Positions 10,922 through 23,732 of a stretch of 64,000 nucleotides of DNA are shown one piece after another. This DNA comes from Cryptomeria japonica (taxonomy: Eukaryota > Streptophyta > Pinopsida > Cupressales > Cupressaceae): assembly GCF_030272615.1 (NCBI RefSeq), contig NC_081410.1, positions 142,387,349 through 142,451,348 on the forward strand, in the 5' to 3' direction. The notes under the pieces are model-generated. The model had not been told where the DNA came from, did no database searches, and saw only the letters and a program-made list of their open reading frames with translations. Every line of letters begins with the position of its first letter. The stretch's first letter is position 1. The translations under genes were made by a program, and so were the position numbers.

Positions 10922-12351
10922 TCAGACCAACATGTTGAGTTCTAGAAGACTACCTTGCGTAAGTGTATTGAAACCGGGAAGAGTCATAACATGATTATCG
11001 AAGCCTACGTTAGAATTTAGAGAATCTAACCCAGCAGACCTACTACTAGAACCATCTCCTACTTCAGACTGGACTACCCATTGTGGTTCAACAACAATAG
11101 CTTCTGGAGATAGAGTTTCAACACTGATGACAAAGTAGTCATAGTTTGGTATTGAATAGGTAACATTATAGATGGATCTTATTTCAGATGGATCAAAGTC
11201 AGAAGATGAATCATCTGACTCCTCTTCAAGCAACTCAGTGAAAGCATGTATGGTACAAATATTGATATCTTTTATACTACAAGTTCCTTCTTGTTTTGGT
11301 TTAGTGATCACATGTAGTTGACATACTTGTTTGCATAGCCTTGATGACTTTGTTAGTCTTTGTCTTCTTTCCCATTCAGCTTCCTCTGGACTGATGACCG
11401 GTCCTACTTGTCTATCCTCCAGTTCTTTAGTGGTGTTCCCATATCGGATTTGTTTTGTCTCATTAGATGGAGATATGGTAGGTGAGCGACCTTCTTGTGC
11501 TTTCTCTTCTCTTAGCTGTTGCTCATAAGCTTCTTGTCTTTTTAGTCTAATTTCCTCTAGGTCTTGTTGTAGCTTCGTGTGTGCTATCTTTTGTGCTTCA
11601 TCTATAGTATCATTAGGGTCTTCAGGATTTTCATTGGTAGATTCATCTAATAAAGGTTCTGGACCCCATTCATACTCATTCGAGTCTATTTCTAAATCTT
11701 ATTCTTGCATTCTTCCCGTATATGTGACAAGAATGTTTAATGGTGTAGAAATTTCTTTGATTCTTTTCACTTGTTCTCTCATTTCTTATGGAATTTCTAC
11801 TTCTTGTCTTGTTCCTGCCGATACTTTGGAACTTGGTTATAAGCTGCTTCTTCTCTCTTTATTGTCAGTTCTTCTTGTTCTTTCTCATAATCTTCCTAAG
11901 TTTTTCGTCTGTTTACTTCTTGTGATGCTTGATGTAGTGTCTTCTTCCTCCACTTGGGTTGTTGATAAGAATTTTGTTTTTGATTTGATGATACATCTAG
12001 ATTGTATCCAAGTCCAATTTTGTCATTTGCAAACTTAGTTTGTAGCTTGATGGGTTCAATAATTCCTTCTTGACGCTTTCCTAGAGGACGTGTACCTAAA
12101 TATCTTATGTGTTGGATTATCTTATAGCCTTGACCATATTGTTCAGGGGAAATTTCACAGTGTTGCACTTCTGTATCTTCATTTTCTTCTCTAAAAAGCC
12201 ATTTGAGAACAGATGCCTCTTCTATTTCATTGGCAAGGGAAGCAGAGGATTGTACAAAAATACCATCATAGATGACGTTTGTAGTTGAAGTTTGTGGTTT
12301 CATAGCTTCAGATGGTTTTCCAGACTGTCTTGGTGATGGGGGAAGAGACAT
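10922..12351 (-). pseudogene. Protease-to-RT linker of element 1 polyprotein
   Basis: Two open stretches on the minus strand (12351-11896 and 11311-10922) carry ASVLKWLFREENED, EQYGQGYKII and YLGTRPLGKRQEG, which recur in diverged form in the gypsy remnant at 35640-35760. The rest is acidic, Ser/Glu-rich and low in complexity. I recognise no enzyme domain. It is the variable spacer between protease and RT in this lineage. The plus-strand frames over the same DNA are shadows. Confidence 0.65.
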
Positions 12352-12479
12352 CAGTGAAAGTATAGGTTATATCATGTATCCACCCATGCTAGTATCTGTG
12401 ATTTTCAGTTTCTTTTCTAAGTCTTTCAACATAGTTTTTGAACTCTCAGCTATAGAGATTTCTCTATTGTGAGGAACAA

Positions 12480-13000
12480 GGGTATTAGTACACTATTTTA
12501 ATGCATTATAGGTGTATCTTGTATCAGCAGGAACACTGACTTCAAATCCATTATAGGGAAATTTCAAGCACTGATGGTATGTAGATGGCATTGCTTGCAT
12601 ATCGTGAATCCATTGTCCTCCCAACAAGATGTTGTAGGATAGAGGAAGTTCAAGAACTTGACAAATAACATCTCTTTATACAGGTCCCACCCTAATTGGT
12701 AATAGTACCAGACCTTTAGAAGTTATCTCTTCTTCATCATAAGCTTTGATTGTTATCTTCTTTGCTAGATCAATAACATTCTCAAAAAATCCCAATTGTA
12801 TTAGTAAATTGTAAGTACAAATATTCAACCCAACACCTCCATCTATCAAAACACGTTCGACTCGGTTTATGGATCATGGCTTCAATGTGTAATGGTTGAT
12901 TATGCAGATGATTCAAGGAATTATCATCTTCTTCAAGGAAGGTCAGGTAGTAAGGTAAGGTTAGGTGATCCACCATAGATTGAAACTGATCTAGATCTAA
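12480..13000 (-). pseudogene. Aspartic protease region of element 1
   Basis: Across a frameshift the minus strand encodes [59 protein letters not shown] and [16 protein letters not shown]. The active-site triad usually read as D-S/T/N-G-A is DGG here. The order matches the protease block at 34980-35340 of the plus-strand gypsy remnant. It would cut the Gag-Pol polyprotein in an intact copy. Confidence 0.8.
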
Positions 13001-13150
13001 GTCTTTAGGTACCTTAGTAGCGAGAAAAGCTTTGTCTAGGATCTCTCTATGAGCAAAAGAGATCTTAAGCAGTTCAAGAATAGATATTTAAGAAGTATTT
13101 CGTTTTAGCTATTCAACAATGCTGTAACTGGAAGAAGATGATGAAACCAG

Positions 13151-15058
13151 TTATTTAGATTGATGAGGTTTAGTAGTGATCGTAGTTGGTTGTTTGTTTG
13201 AAGATGTTGGTATTTTTAATGATGTCTGATTGGGAGATGAGGAACCAACTCCTTTGAGAGTAACTTTTCTTTGAGCATGGGTCACGACATTCGCACTTCC
13301 CAGTTTATTTTGCTCTTCTTTTATTATGATTACATTATAATGTTCAGATTGAGTAGGTTCCAGCATGTCAATGACATTATCATTGCTCGTATAGGTGTAA
13401 TTATTTTTGGCACCTCCCTTGGATTTAGAGGAATCTCCTTGCTCATAAGCAGGCAAGGGATCCTTGAAAGCTTTATGATCGTAATTGGTTGCATGATTCC
13501 CAACAAGAATTTTTTCGTCATCGATAAGGTCTTGAATCTCGTGTTTGAGTTTCATGCAGTTATTTGTTGTATGACCCTTGTTTTGATGATATTCACAGCA
13601 ATCATTTTCCCTCCACCATTTTGGTTTGACTTCAGGATCATATGGTTTGGAGTTCTCAGGCAATGTGATCAAATCGTTTGCCAACAGAGTCTTAAGAGCC
13701 GATTCATAGGATTATTCCAAAGGAGTGAAATCACATTTAGACTTTGAAATCCAAGGCTTATCTTTAAACCACTCTTTTGATTTCTTATGAGGGCGTCTGC
13801 AAGACTTTCAGTTGCTTTGAGGGCCTATGTGTCGCTAGTCAGATTAAATATTGCCGGTTTTGGTTTTGGTTTAACAGTATCAACCACTCCATCATTAACA
13901 ACATTTTTGTTATTATCTTTGCCATATTTCCAGTATTTGTTTTTATCTTTAGAACTAGGGCTCTATTGTGTTTCCTTATAAAGTGATATCTCTCTTTTCC
14001 TCACAAGTACATCTTCTATTTTGAGAGCACTGTCTAGGGTATACTTGCATTTAAATATTATATTTTAACTCAAGAATCAAATTGTTTAAAAATATGTCCA
14101 TCTTCTCAGAGTCAGGAATGATTCGTGAATATCTAGAGAATATCTTTCTCCAAAGCTGAAGGAAAGTGAGAAAAGGTTCTCCTATCTTCTGATTGGTATT
14201 ACAGAGGTCAATCATAGTGACTGGATGACGAATGTTGTAGGATTATTATTGGATAAACAGTTCAACCAGCTCCTCAAAAAATTTAATTCCCGTAGGCAGG
14301 TTTGAAAACCACTCCATAGCTTGTCCCCCTAGACTTCTTGGAAACAGACACATTATATATGTCTGTTCGTGCATGAACTCCATACATAAAGCACAAAATT
14401 ATCGAACATGGTCTTGAGGATCTGAGTTACCATCATATTTGTCAAATTTAGGAATTTCCACTCTTGAAGGAAATGGAGGAATGTGAAGATTCTTGTCAAA
14501 TGGGAACGGGCAGATTGTGTCCAAAGAATATTGCACAAAAGATTTATCCTTGTCTTTCATTTCTTTGATCTTAGTTTGAAATTCTTGCAATTGTTTGTTT
14601 ACCAATGATAGTGGTGTCTCTTCTTCTTTAGTGATGATGTTTTCAATTTTATAATCAGTGGGAAGGTTAGCTCCTTGTTTTGCCAATTCTAGAAAATGGT
14701 CTTCTTTTTCTCTGGCCATGATAATTTTCATCATTTTTTTTGAAATCCTTGTCCTTTTGACAGCTAACTATAATGACTTCTCCAAGTTCAAAAGCTTCAG
14801 AATCACTAATGAGGAGTCACTATTAGTAGCATGAGTGCTAATGTTATTGCGAGCACTGCGTTTAGAGGCTTCTTTTTCCTGCATTTTCCCAGACACATTG
14901 GGAGATAAGGGTTGATAAAAAATTGGTTTACTTGAGGATGAAGGTTTTTCAGAGATTGGTTCTTCTTGAAATAATGGATTAGTTTGTAATGAAAAATATT
15001 GTCCCTTACCTTTGTCATCTTTCTTATGAGAACTTATGGTTCGAACAGGTATTTGCAA
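13151..15058 (-). pseudogene. gag of element 1
   Basis: The N-terminal part (15058-14353) has a helical stretch, then FPFDKNLHIPPFPS and IPKFDKYDGNSDPQDH, the standard entry to the retrotransposon gag capsid domain. The middle (about 14350-13700) is broken by stops. The C-terminal part (13684-13151) has PKWWRENDCCEYHQNKGHTT then NNCMKLKHEIQDLIDD, a zinc-knuckle-like C-x-YH-x3-GH-x4-C motif typical of this lineage. Gag forms the particle that packages the RNA. The true start is not certain; 15058 is the first Met of the most upstream open piece. Confidence 0.85.
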
Positions 15059-15410
15059 TTCATGTGACCAAGAGCTAGAAGTGATATAGATGTCAAGATC
15101 AAATCGGAGCTAGTTTTTTGCTTCTTGTAATAATTGGATAAAGAGATTGGGACCAAGTTTGGTTTTAGGAATGATCTATCCTGTATAAGACCCAATCTAA
15201 GCAGATTAGGTTGATCAGATTGATGTATGATTGATTGAACTAGCTAGGATATAATCGACAAAATCATGTAACACAACAGCGAGGGTACACTATCAAGATT
15301 GCTATGCTCAGGATGAAACTCACTGTGGTGTATCAAGACTGATTAGGCAAGTATGACAGATCTAAAAAATGCACACAAGAATACAAGTTTCTATCATGAT
15401 GAAATAGAGG

Positions 15411-15690
15411 CTCGTATGATAAAATATCAAGCATTGGACAATAATTTAGGAGTTATCAAATGACAATCTAGAATACTTGTATGAGTCACTGCTTTAAGTT
15501 GTCAAAAAGTTGTAGCAATTTGTATAGACTCGTATGATAGTTTAAGGTTTACCAGATGACAACTTTCACAGGCTAGTATGACAAACTGGCTAAAATATCT
15601 CCTAGGATTTATGACTCGTACAACAGTTTAGGACTTACCAGACGACAATTCTCAGAGGCTAGTACGACAAACTGGAACACTCGTATGACA
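15411..15690 (+). repeat. TCGTAYGAG-like motif cluster in the 5' untranslated region of element 1
   Basis: Copies include CTCGTATGAT 15411, ACTTGTATGA 15475, ACTCGTATGAT 15528, CTAGTATGAC 15573, ACTCGTACAA 15613, CTAGTACGAC 15659 and ACTCGTATGAC 15679. Four of them lie in a roughly 85-bp unit repeated twice (about 15528-15598 and 15613-15675), so part of the cluster grew by tandem duplication. This is upstream of gag on the minus strand. Confidence 0.75.
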
Positions 15691-16740
15691 TAGGACTAGA
15701 TAGGGATGAGTTTTTGATGTTTTGATTGATTTTACCAGTTTCAATTGATTGTCCAGGGTTTCAGTTTCAGTTTCAAGGACAGAGACAACATGCAAGATGT
15801 AAAGTGACTTCAAGCACAACAAACTAATCCTAAGAAAATTGGCTGAGAGAAAACCTTTGCTTGCAAGCTTAGGTACACACCTAGTAGCTAATTAGAATAC
15901 GACCACTAAGTCTCATGCAATGGATTCTCAACGTCGTATTATTCGACTCCAAACGCTAATGGGGACATGATATGGCAAGTATCTTGGGAGAGTTATTATC
16001 TCTCTTGCACAAAGATTATCCCTCTTTTAGAGGTGAACCAGGTAGCTTCTATCTTAGAGTTCTTATTAAGGAATTTTGTTCAAAATTACCCCTTGAAGTC
16101 ACGCAAGCACGATTAAGGCCAATATCTTGATAAGGTACAAAAACAATATGTAGTCACGCAAGCATGATTGAGATCGCGAGGCCCTACAAAATGACCGACA
16201 TAAGAGACCATAAAGAGAAAACTCAAATAACTCCGTCCTCCGAGACTTTAATCTCAAAGAGGCCTATTTATTATAGTGACTCGGAATGCTTGGGTCTAGC
16301 TGTACTCACTTGGGTCGTTCTCATGGGGTGATTACTTTTTCCCATTGTGATAGGTCCTCTAAAAGGAACACAAATCTCAAACTAGAAAAGGCTTCAAGGG
16401 TCTGGATTTCTGATTGTCTATATAGACAAGAGCATACTCTCCTACGTTTTAGACTTTTCTCAAACACGAAAAACATATTTGTTTATTTACCACATCTCAA
16501 TTTAAGTGCCTAGAAAACAATTAAGAATACACAAAGTTTACTTGAATCTCCTCAAGCAACTTGCAAAAATAACGAATCAGTAATCATATTGTTTTTGAGC
16601 GACAGGCGTGTTCTTGGGCAAACGCACTGCAAAAACTTGTTAGACTATGAAAATATCTTAGATAGATAGAAAACATATCAGGGTTAGCATTGGTATCAGT
16701 AAAATCTAATCAGAAAAACCCTAAAAATCAATCTGTCTTT

Positions 16741-16870
16741 TAATACGAGAAAACATAAAATTGTACGAGTAAACTCACAAAGACGTATGATGATTGTCAA
16801 CAAATCGTACGATACTTCACATAAACTCATACTATCCCTAACAAAAACTCATACGATTTTTAGCAGATAT
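16741..16870 (+). repeat. Second TCGTAYGAG-like motif cluster, next to the primer site
   Basis: Within 130 bp lie TAATACGAGA 16741, TTGTACGAGT 16761, GACGTATGAT near 16782, AATCGTACGA 16803, CTCATACTAT near 16827, CTCATACGAT 16848 and TTGTACAAAT near 16870. The cluster is between the primer binding site and gag. The intron at the opposite end of the element carries the same motif. Confidence 0.75.
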
Positions 16871-16932
16871 TGTACAAATGAAATTTGAAAAATATAAAGA
16901 ACTGATCTGTAAGGCTGAAAATTGTAATCTTC

Positions 16933-16953
16933 GGGCCCCACGGTGGGGGCAAA
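16933..16953 (-). promoter_or_regulatory. Primer binding site of element 1
   Basis: Directly inside the 5' LTR the minus strand reads GCCCCCACCGTGGGGCCCG after a short A/T spacer. This resembles the GCGCCCACCGTGGGGC-type primer sites of Tat-lineage elements; the usual initial TGG is degraded. It fixes the inner border of the LTR. Confidence 0.65.
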
Positions 16954-16956
16954 AAA

Positions 16957-18161
16957 TGTGTGTGGGAAAAGTGGTAATCTTGTAAGTTGTAAGACACAAA
17001 CACTTCAATAAGTCATTGCATGCATGGTTAGACAGATATAATCAATGAATGTAAAAACCATAACAAATCGACCTATTGCCTCCTAAAATATGCGAGTATA
17101 GACTTGCTCTGAGATTTGTTTAAGCAAAACCAATGACTAGAATACACCAAGACGAAGGATTTAATCTATATGAGCACACAACTAAACTAGATGGATGCAA
17201 GATTAAGCAAATCAAACTAGATGGAGGCAAGATTAAGCAATGATTATCAAGCTATATGATTCTAATCACACAAACATGATTAAACTAATATGTAAAAAAG
17301 CTAAGATGCAATAATCTCAATACACAATATTCTCAATGACTCTAGAGCAAAAACAACATAATAACAATAAATCTCGAGGGTGCCTTGATTGAGAGATGAA
17401 AGGCTGAATTTATAGAGGATCCAAAGAGAGACCGACGGTCAATATTGATTAGTGATGAGCGGTTGAGATTCCTCAAAAGAAAGCACAATCCAGGTGAATT
17501 GAAATGATTGGGTGCTTTGATTCAATTGTAGAAAAGATAAGATTGAGTTGATCTTGAGATAAATTCCATAAATTTTGATTTAATGCATTTGGATTGTAAG
17601 TCCGAGTTTGCATTGGAGATAAAAATAATCAATTTCATGCATTTGAGATAAAAATCAGTTAAAAAGAATTGATTTCATGCGTTTTTATTTTATTGTATTA
17701 GAAAAAGCCATTTTAATGCAACTGAATCTCTTTCCTCAAGATTGCTTTGAGTTTAAATTTAGAGAAAATGATTTATTCAACATAATTGCTTTTCTTGATG
17801 TTCTGAGATTTCTCAAGTTATCTCAAATTAAAAAAAAATAAAAATCTCAAGTTGATTTCTTTTCTCAGTTTAATTCCTTTTTTACAAATTAATTCATTTT
17901 TGATGATTTAATGGCAAATTTATTTATTAATTAAAATGATAGGATATTTAATTAAATAAATAGGATAATTGATTAAAATTATTAACTAATTAAATAACTT
18001 TTAATTAATTGAAAATGATTTATTTGCCATGTGACATTTGATGATTCAGGAATTAATTAATTAGGTGCTCAAGATTGATTTAATTGCCTTTGGTTAGGAT
18101 CTTGGTGATGTAGTCAAGATTAGGGGTCCATGGTTTAGATGACCATTTTTAGGGTATTACA
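16957..18161 (-). repeat. 5' LTR of element 1, 1205 bp
   Basis: On the minus strand it starts TGTAATACCC (complement of 18161 downwards) and ends CCCACACACA, giving TG...CA ends. Its last 425 bases on the plus strand match 1-434. A TATA-type CTCTATAAATTC on the minus strand lies at 17407-17418. The inner border rests on the primer site rather than on the other LTR, whose outer part is off the window. Confidence 0.82.
17407..17418 (-). promoter_or_regulatory. TATA box of the element 1 LTR promoter
   Basis: The minus strand reads CTCTATAAATTC about 745 bp from the LTR start. Element 2 has CTATAAATAGAGC about 850 bp from its own LTR start. This is the likely promoter of the gag-pol RNA. Confidence 0.55.
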
Positions 18162-18636
18162 TATGTACCTCGTCCGTACAGGATGATAGCGCGCAGCGTT
18201 GGTGTCCCAGACCTGCGCTATCGTCCTTTGGACAGAGGCTCGACAGAGTCATTCGAGAGCCTCGAATTGCGGTTAATTGCTTAACTTTGTTATTTTTTTA
18301 TCCCTTGGCTTACATTAGCGCCAGTTCGAGTGAGGTAGCGCTGGATCGATTTGTCCTCTGAGATTCATCATCTTGGAGGTGACAAATCCCCTCCTATACA
18401 GAAATGTCATAAGACAACATAAACAAACATCACAAGCAAAACAAAAGTTTATATAGAGAGAAAACATAAAAAAACTTGGTTATCAAAGATCAAACAAAGA
18501 TTTCAAAGTCCAAAATGTGTCTCAAAGATCAAACAAAGATTTCAAAACTTCAAAATTATCTGAAAAACATTCCAAGTTTTCATCCAACAATCAAAATTTC
18601 TCAACAAACATGGCTTGTCAAACAATTGGATACCTT
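18162..18636. other. Flank of element 1 with a hairpin
   Basis: I see no gene. An imperfect inverted repeat at 18180-18227 pairs AGGATGATAGCGCGCAG with CTGCGCTATCGTCCT around an 18-base loop. Further TAGCGC words occur near 18318 and 18341 (TAGCGCCAG, TAGCGCTGG). The rest is AT-rich. Confidence 0.5.
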
Positions 18637-21600
18637 GGTTTCAAAATTCATGTCACTCAGGGTTAGGTTTTGCATATTCCAAAACTTAGGTATTAGAAAA
18701 TATTAGTTGCCTTCATAATAGTCCTTTTGCATTATCATCATCCCCTTTTGCACTTAGGTTCAAAATCATTTCTCTAGATCTTTGATCATTTAATCTCATT
18801 ACCCCAAAATTAGGTTTTGACTTATGTTGCATTTTGCACATTCAAAATCATTGGTCCTCATATATCCTTATTGCATTAGCATTATCATTACATGGTATCA
18901 AACCCTAGTTTTGTCCTAGGTTTATTTGGCATTTCATATCCATATCATATCATAGGTCCCTATCATTGTCATTTCCTTTCTTGCATATTAGTCTCAAAAT
19001 TAGGTTTTGTCAAACTTCAAAAATCAAAACCTTAGATTAAACCCTAAGTTGTTGTTAGGAAGTCTTGACCTTGTCCAAAATTTATCCTTTCGTCATCAAT
19101 ATCATTCCGTCAAACCTAGCTTAGCATCCAAGCATATAGGTGAAACATTGTCATTTGCCTTATCAATATTTGATCATTTTTCCTCTTAAGGTCTATGTTG
19201 GTTCTGAAACCAACAGTCCCCATGTCCTAGAGGAATTGCCACTAACTCATTGACATACTCAGGGAAGGATTTGGCCAACTTAACAAGACTCAGTCACAAG
19301 ACTGAGATCTCCTACTCTTTTGGCTCTGCAAGACCAAAGTGGGTGAACCTATGCAATGCCCTATAACTTTCAGCTTCAAAATACTCTTGACATTACATGT
19401 TACAATAAATAATCTCAATGAAAGATACTAAGGAAGATGGAAACTCTTGGTTATGTCTTTAACCTTAGTTTGTAAGCATCTAGGCACTCATTGAGGAGGT
19501 TTCTACACTACTACTCCTAATGCTGAAAGGAAATGCAAAAATGAAAGATTTTTTATTAAAAAATGATTCTGAAAATGAGAATAACACGTCAACCAGTCCC
19601 TTTACTCATTGGGCAACAGAGTCTACTCTTAGAAGATAGCTTTATACCCAAATAGTTTGCCTTGTAACCAAAGAGATCTAGGCATCAATGCATTACACCA
19701 ACACCCACCAGCTTAGTTTTCCTACAATCATGTTTAAAGACCTTGCATGTAAAAGACATTACTTCTCATCTTATTAAAGTTATTTAATCTCTTCCTTGGA
19801 GAGAAGAAAGAATAAGACAAACACCAGGCTTGTTGGGACAAAACATACAATCCTTGATTTTCTATTTCATAAGTAACATCATTACATGTAGGAGACAATA
19901 GCAAGAGAAACCTTTGTTCATTTCTTGGATGTATGATTACATCTATTCAAAATACAAAGCATACATCAACTGAAAGCAAAATCTAACAGTCATTCAACCC
20001 TACACTGTACATAGAAGCCCATCTTCTTGGATGACACATTTCATTTAGAATTCCATAACTGAGAAGAGAAAAGAAAGATATACTCAAGAGAATAAAATCT
20101 AATAAAAACCCTAAAAGAATCTCTAAGAAGACTTGTCTTCAACTTGAAATATGCACTTTACTCTCATTGGTTGTCCTCTTCCTTCAAAATTTGCCAAAAT
20201 TTGCACTTGATTAGTGCCTGCTAGAAAAATATGTCAAAAAATATGAAAATGCGCTTTACAAGCACTTGTCAATTCACTTTGTGCAACTTTGCCAATGTTT
20301 TCCATTTTTGCCCACTATCCACACTGGCTGCAACAGTTCACCTTTACACCTACTCTTAAAGCTGAAATTTTTGCCATATTTGTGAAAGTCAGAAATGACC
20401 TTTTACCTCTACATACTTTCACTTGCTTGAAAATAGTAAAAAGGTTCCTCCTTGAGATAAGATATTTCATCTCACAAAGAAAATATCTCTTTTACACTGC
20501 ACATCAGAGACATATTTACGTTGTCACATTTCATCCCCTTTGTGTAAGTGATTCCCAGATTCTGCATACATTTTCCTCTCTATCAAATATTTCATCTGTC
20601 AGCTAATAAATTTCACCCATGATGACATATTATTCTCCACATTTCATTCCACTTCACAAATGTCTTACCCTTGAGTAAAAATATTCACCTTTTGAAAAAC
20701 AATTTTCAGCCCTTTAGCAAGATTTTTCTCCTTTTGCAAGAACAATTTGCTTGTTATGTAGATGCTCTTTAATCAGTGAAAATGTTGTTCAAAATAATTT
20801 ACCTCCTCTCATCAACATTTTTCTTTCATGAAAGAAAACTTTCCTGAGTGAATAGCTCACATATTCACAGTCTTGACTCCAAAATTTTGTGTGCTGGTGA
20901 AATTTACTTTATTGTGAATATTACCCATCCTTTTGTAGAAAGAATTTCATTCTTGGATGAAAATGTGTTACCCAAGACTTTATCCTATGCATTATGAAAA
21001 TATATCTCAAACTGGGGAAATATTTTGTTCCAATATTCATCTCCCTTTGTCATTTAGTGACACTCCCTATGCAAAATATTTCAAGAATTTATTTCCTGTA
21101 GATAAGGGTTAATTGCGCATTCTTTTTGAATTTATTCAAGGTAAGTGTCTACTTGCAGGTGAAACCCTTTTACCTCTGGAGTCACATCTTATCTCTAAAA
21201 TTTTTACAAACCTGTACTATTACCCTTCCCACTCACTTGACATCCTTTGAAATGAAATTTATTGTGAAGAAAGTACATCATTGTCCTATATCTCAAACCC
21301 CTCCTTTAGCAATTTTCAATACTTAGGTTTCAAAATTCATGTCACTCAGGGTTAGGTTTTACATATTCCAAAACTTAGGTATTAGAAAATATTAGTTGCC
21401 TTCATGATAGTCCTTTTGCATTATCATCATCCCCTTTTGCACTTAGGTTCAAAATCATTTCCCTAGATCTTTGATCATTTAATCTCATCATCCCAAAATT
21501 AGGTTCTGACTTAAGTTGCATTTTGCACATTCAAAATCATTGGTTCTCATATATCCTTATTGCATTAGCATTATCATTACATGATATCAAACCCTAGTTT

Positions 21601-23732
21601 TATCCTAGGTTTATTTGGCATTTCATATCCATATCATATCATAGGTCCTTATTATTGCCATTGCCTTTCTTGCATATTAGTCTCAAAATTAGGTTTTGTC
21701 AAACTTCAAAAATCAAAACCTTAGATTAAACCCTAAGTTGTTGTTAGGAATTCTTGACCTTATTCAACATTTGTCCTTTCGTCATCAATATCATTTTGTC
21801 AAACCTAGCTTAGCATCCAAGCGTATAGGTGAAATATTGTCATTTGCCTTATCAACATTTGGTCATTTTTCCTCTTAAGGTCTATGTTGGTTCCCAAACC
21901 AACAGTCCCCAAGTCCTAGAGGAATTGCCACTAACTCATCGACATACTCGGGGAAGGATTTGGCCAACTTAACAAGACTCAGTCACAAGACTGAGATCTC
22001 CTACTCTTTTGGCTCTGTGAGACCAAAGTGGGTGAACCTATGCAATGTCCTATAACTTTCAGCTTCAAAATACTCTTGACATTACATGTTACAACAGATA
22101 ATCTCAATGAAAGATACTAAGGAAGATGGAAGCTCTTGGTTATGTCTTTAACCTTAGTTTGTAAGCATCTAAGCACTCATTGAGGAGGTTTCTACACTAC
22201 CACTCCTAATGCTGAAAAGAAATGCAAAAATGAAACATTTTTTATTAAAAAATGATTTTGAAAATGAGAATAACACATCAACTAGTGCCTTTACTGATTG
22301 GGCAACAAAGTCAACTTCTCATCTTATTAAAGTTATTTAATCTCTTCCTTGGAGAGAAGAAATAATAAGACAAACACCAGGCTTGTTGGGACAAAACATA
22401 CAATCCTTGATTTTCTATTTCATAAGTAACACCATTACATGTAGGAGACAATAGCAAGAGAAACCTTTGTTCATTTCTTGGATGTATGATTACAACTATT
22501 CAAAATACAAAGCATACATCAACTGAAAGCAAAATCTAACAGTCATTCAACCCTACACTGTACATAGAAGCCTATATTCTTGGATGACAAATTTCATTTA
22601 GAATTCCATAATTGAGAAGAGAAAAGAAAGATATACTCAAGAGAAGAAAATATAATAGAAACCCTAAAAAAATCTCTGAAAAGACTTGTCTTCAACTTGA
22701 AATCTGCACTTTACTCTCATTGGTTGTCCTCTTCCTTCAAAATTTGCCAAAATTTGCACTTGATCACTGCTTGCTGGAAAAATATGTCAGAAAATCTGAA
22801 AATGCACTTTACAAGCACTTTCACTTGCTTGAAAATAGTACAAAGGTTCCCCTTGAGATAAGATATTTCATCTCACAAAGAAAATATCTTTTTTACACTG
22901 CACATCAGAGACATATTTTTGAAAGTATATCTTTAAAGAGAAATACATTATAATCTGCATGCGTTTCACTTCTTGGGTGAAAATAACTACTCTCAGCTAA
23001 TAAATTTCACCCATGATGACATATTATTCTCCACATTGCATTCCACTTCACAAATGTCCTGACCTTGAGTAAAAATATTCACCTTTTGAAAAACAATTTT
23101 CAGCACTTTAGCAAGATTTTTCTCCTTTAGCGAGAACAATTTGCTTGCTATGTAGATGCTATTTAATCTATTTAATTGAAAATGTTGTTCAAAATAATTT
23201 ACCTCCTTTCATCAACATTTTACTTTCATGAAAGAAAACTTTCCCAAATGAAGAACTTGCATATTCACAGTCTTGACTCCAAAATTTTGTGTGTTGGTGA
23301 AATTTACTTTATTATGAATATTACCCATCCTTTTGTAGAAATAATTTCATTCTTGAATGAAAATGTGTTACCCAAGACTTTATCCTATGCATTATGAAAA
23401 TATATGTCAAACATATGTCAAACAGGGGAAATATTTGGTTCCAATCTTCATCTCCCTTTGTCATTTAGTGACACTCCCTATGCAAAATATTTCAAGAATT
23501 TATTTCCTGTAGATAAGGGTTAATTGCACATTCTTTTTGAATTTATTCAAGGTAAGCGTCTACTTGCAGGTGAAACCCTTTTACCTCTGGAGTCACATCT
23601 TATCTCTAAAAATTTTACAAACCTGTACTATTACCCTTCCTACTCACTTGACATCCTTTGAAATGAAATTTATTGTGAAGAAAGTACATCACTGTCCTAT
23701 ATCTCAAACCCCTCCTATAGCAATTTTCTATA
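18637..23732 (+). repeat. Tandem duplication of a 2.7-kb unit
   Basis: Copy A is 18637-21325 and copy B is 21326-23732, head to tail with no spacer. Both start GGTTTCAAAATTCATGTCAC and both end with CCCCTCCT-T/A-TAGCAATTTTC. B lacks about 140 bp found in A near 19625-19760 and about 150 bp near 20265-20425, and it carries a different block near 22915-22990. Point differences are scattered, so the duplication is not recent. I find no convincing coding region in either copy; the short frames are not shared in a way that suggests protein. Each copy contains the palindromic word TTGGTT-CTGAA/CCCAA-ACCAACAG near 19200 and 21890. Confidence 0.85.

Larger units (their letters stand above)
1..18161 (-). 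mobile_element. Ty3/gypsy LTR retrotransposon, Tat lineage (element 1)
   Basis: The direct repeat at 1-434 and 17737-18161 is the shared part of two LTRs. The minus-strand order between them is primer site, gag, protease, reverse transcriptase, RNase H, archaeal-type RNase H, integrase. The extra RNase H between RT-RH and integrase, the lack of a chromodomain and the large size are marks of the Tat lineage. A further gene runs on the plus strand between integrase and the 3' LTR. The left LTR is cut by the window start, so the left target-site duplication cannot be seen; on the right the element is followed by TATGT. All reading frames are broken, so the copy is dead. A solo LTR at 6808-8464 is nested in it. 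Confidence 0.93.

Noticed and set aside
11331-12038. Plus-strand open frames opposite the element 1 linker
   Set aside because: Shadows of the minus-strand polyprotein, with Ser/Leu/Cys-rich composition expected from antisense reading.
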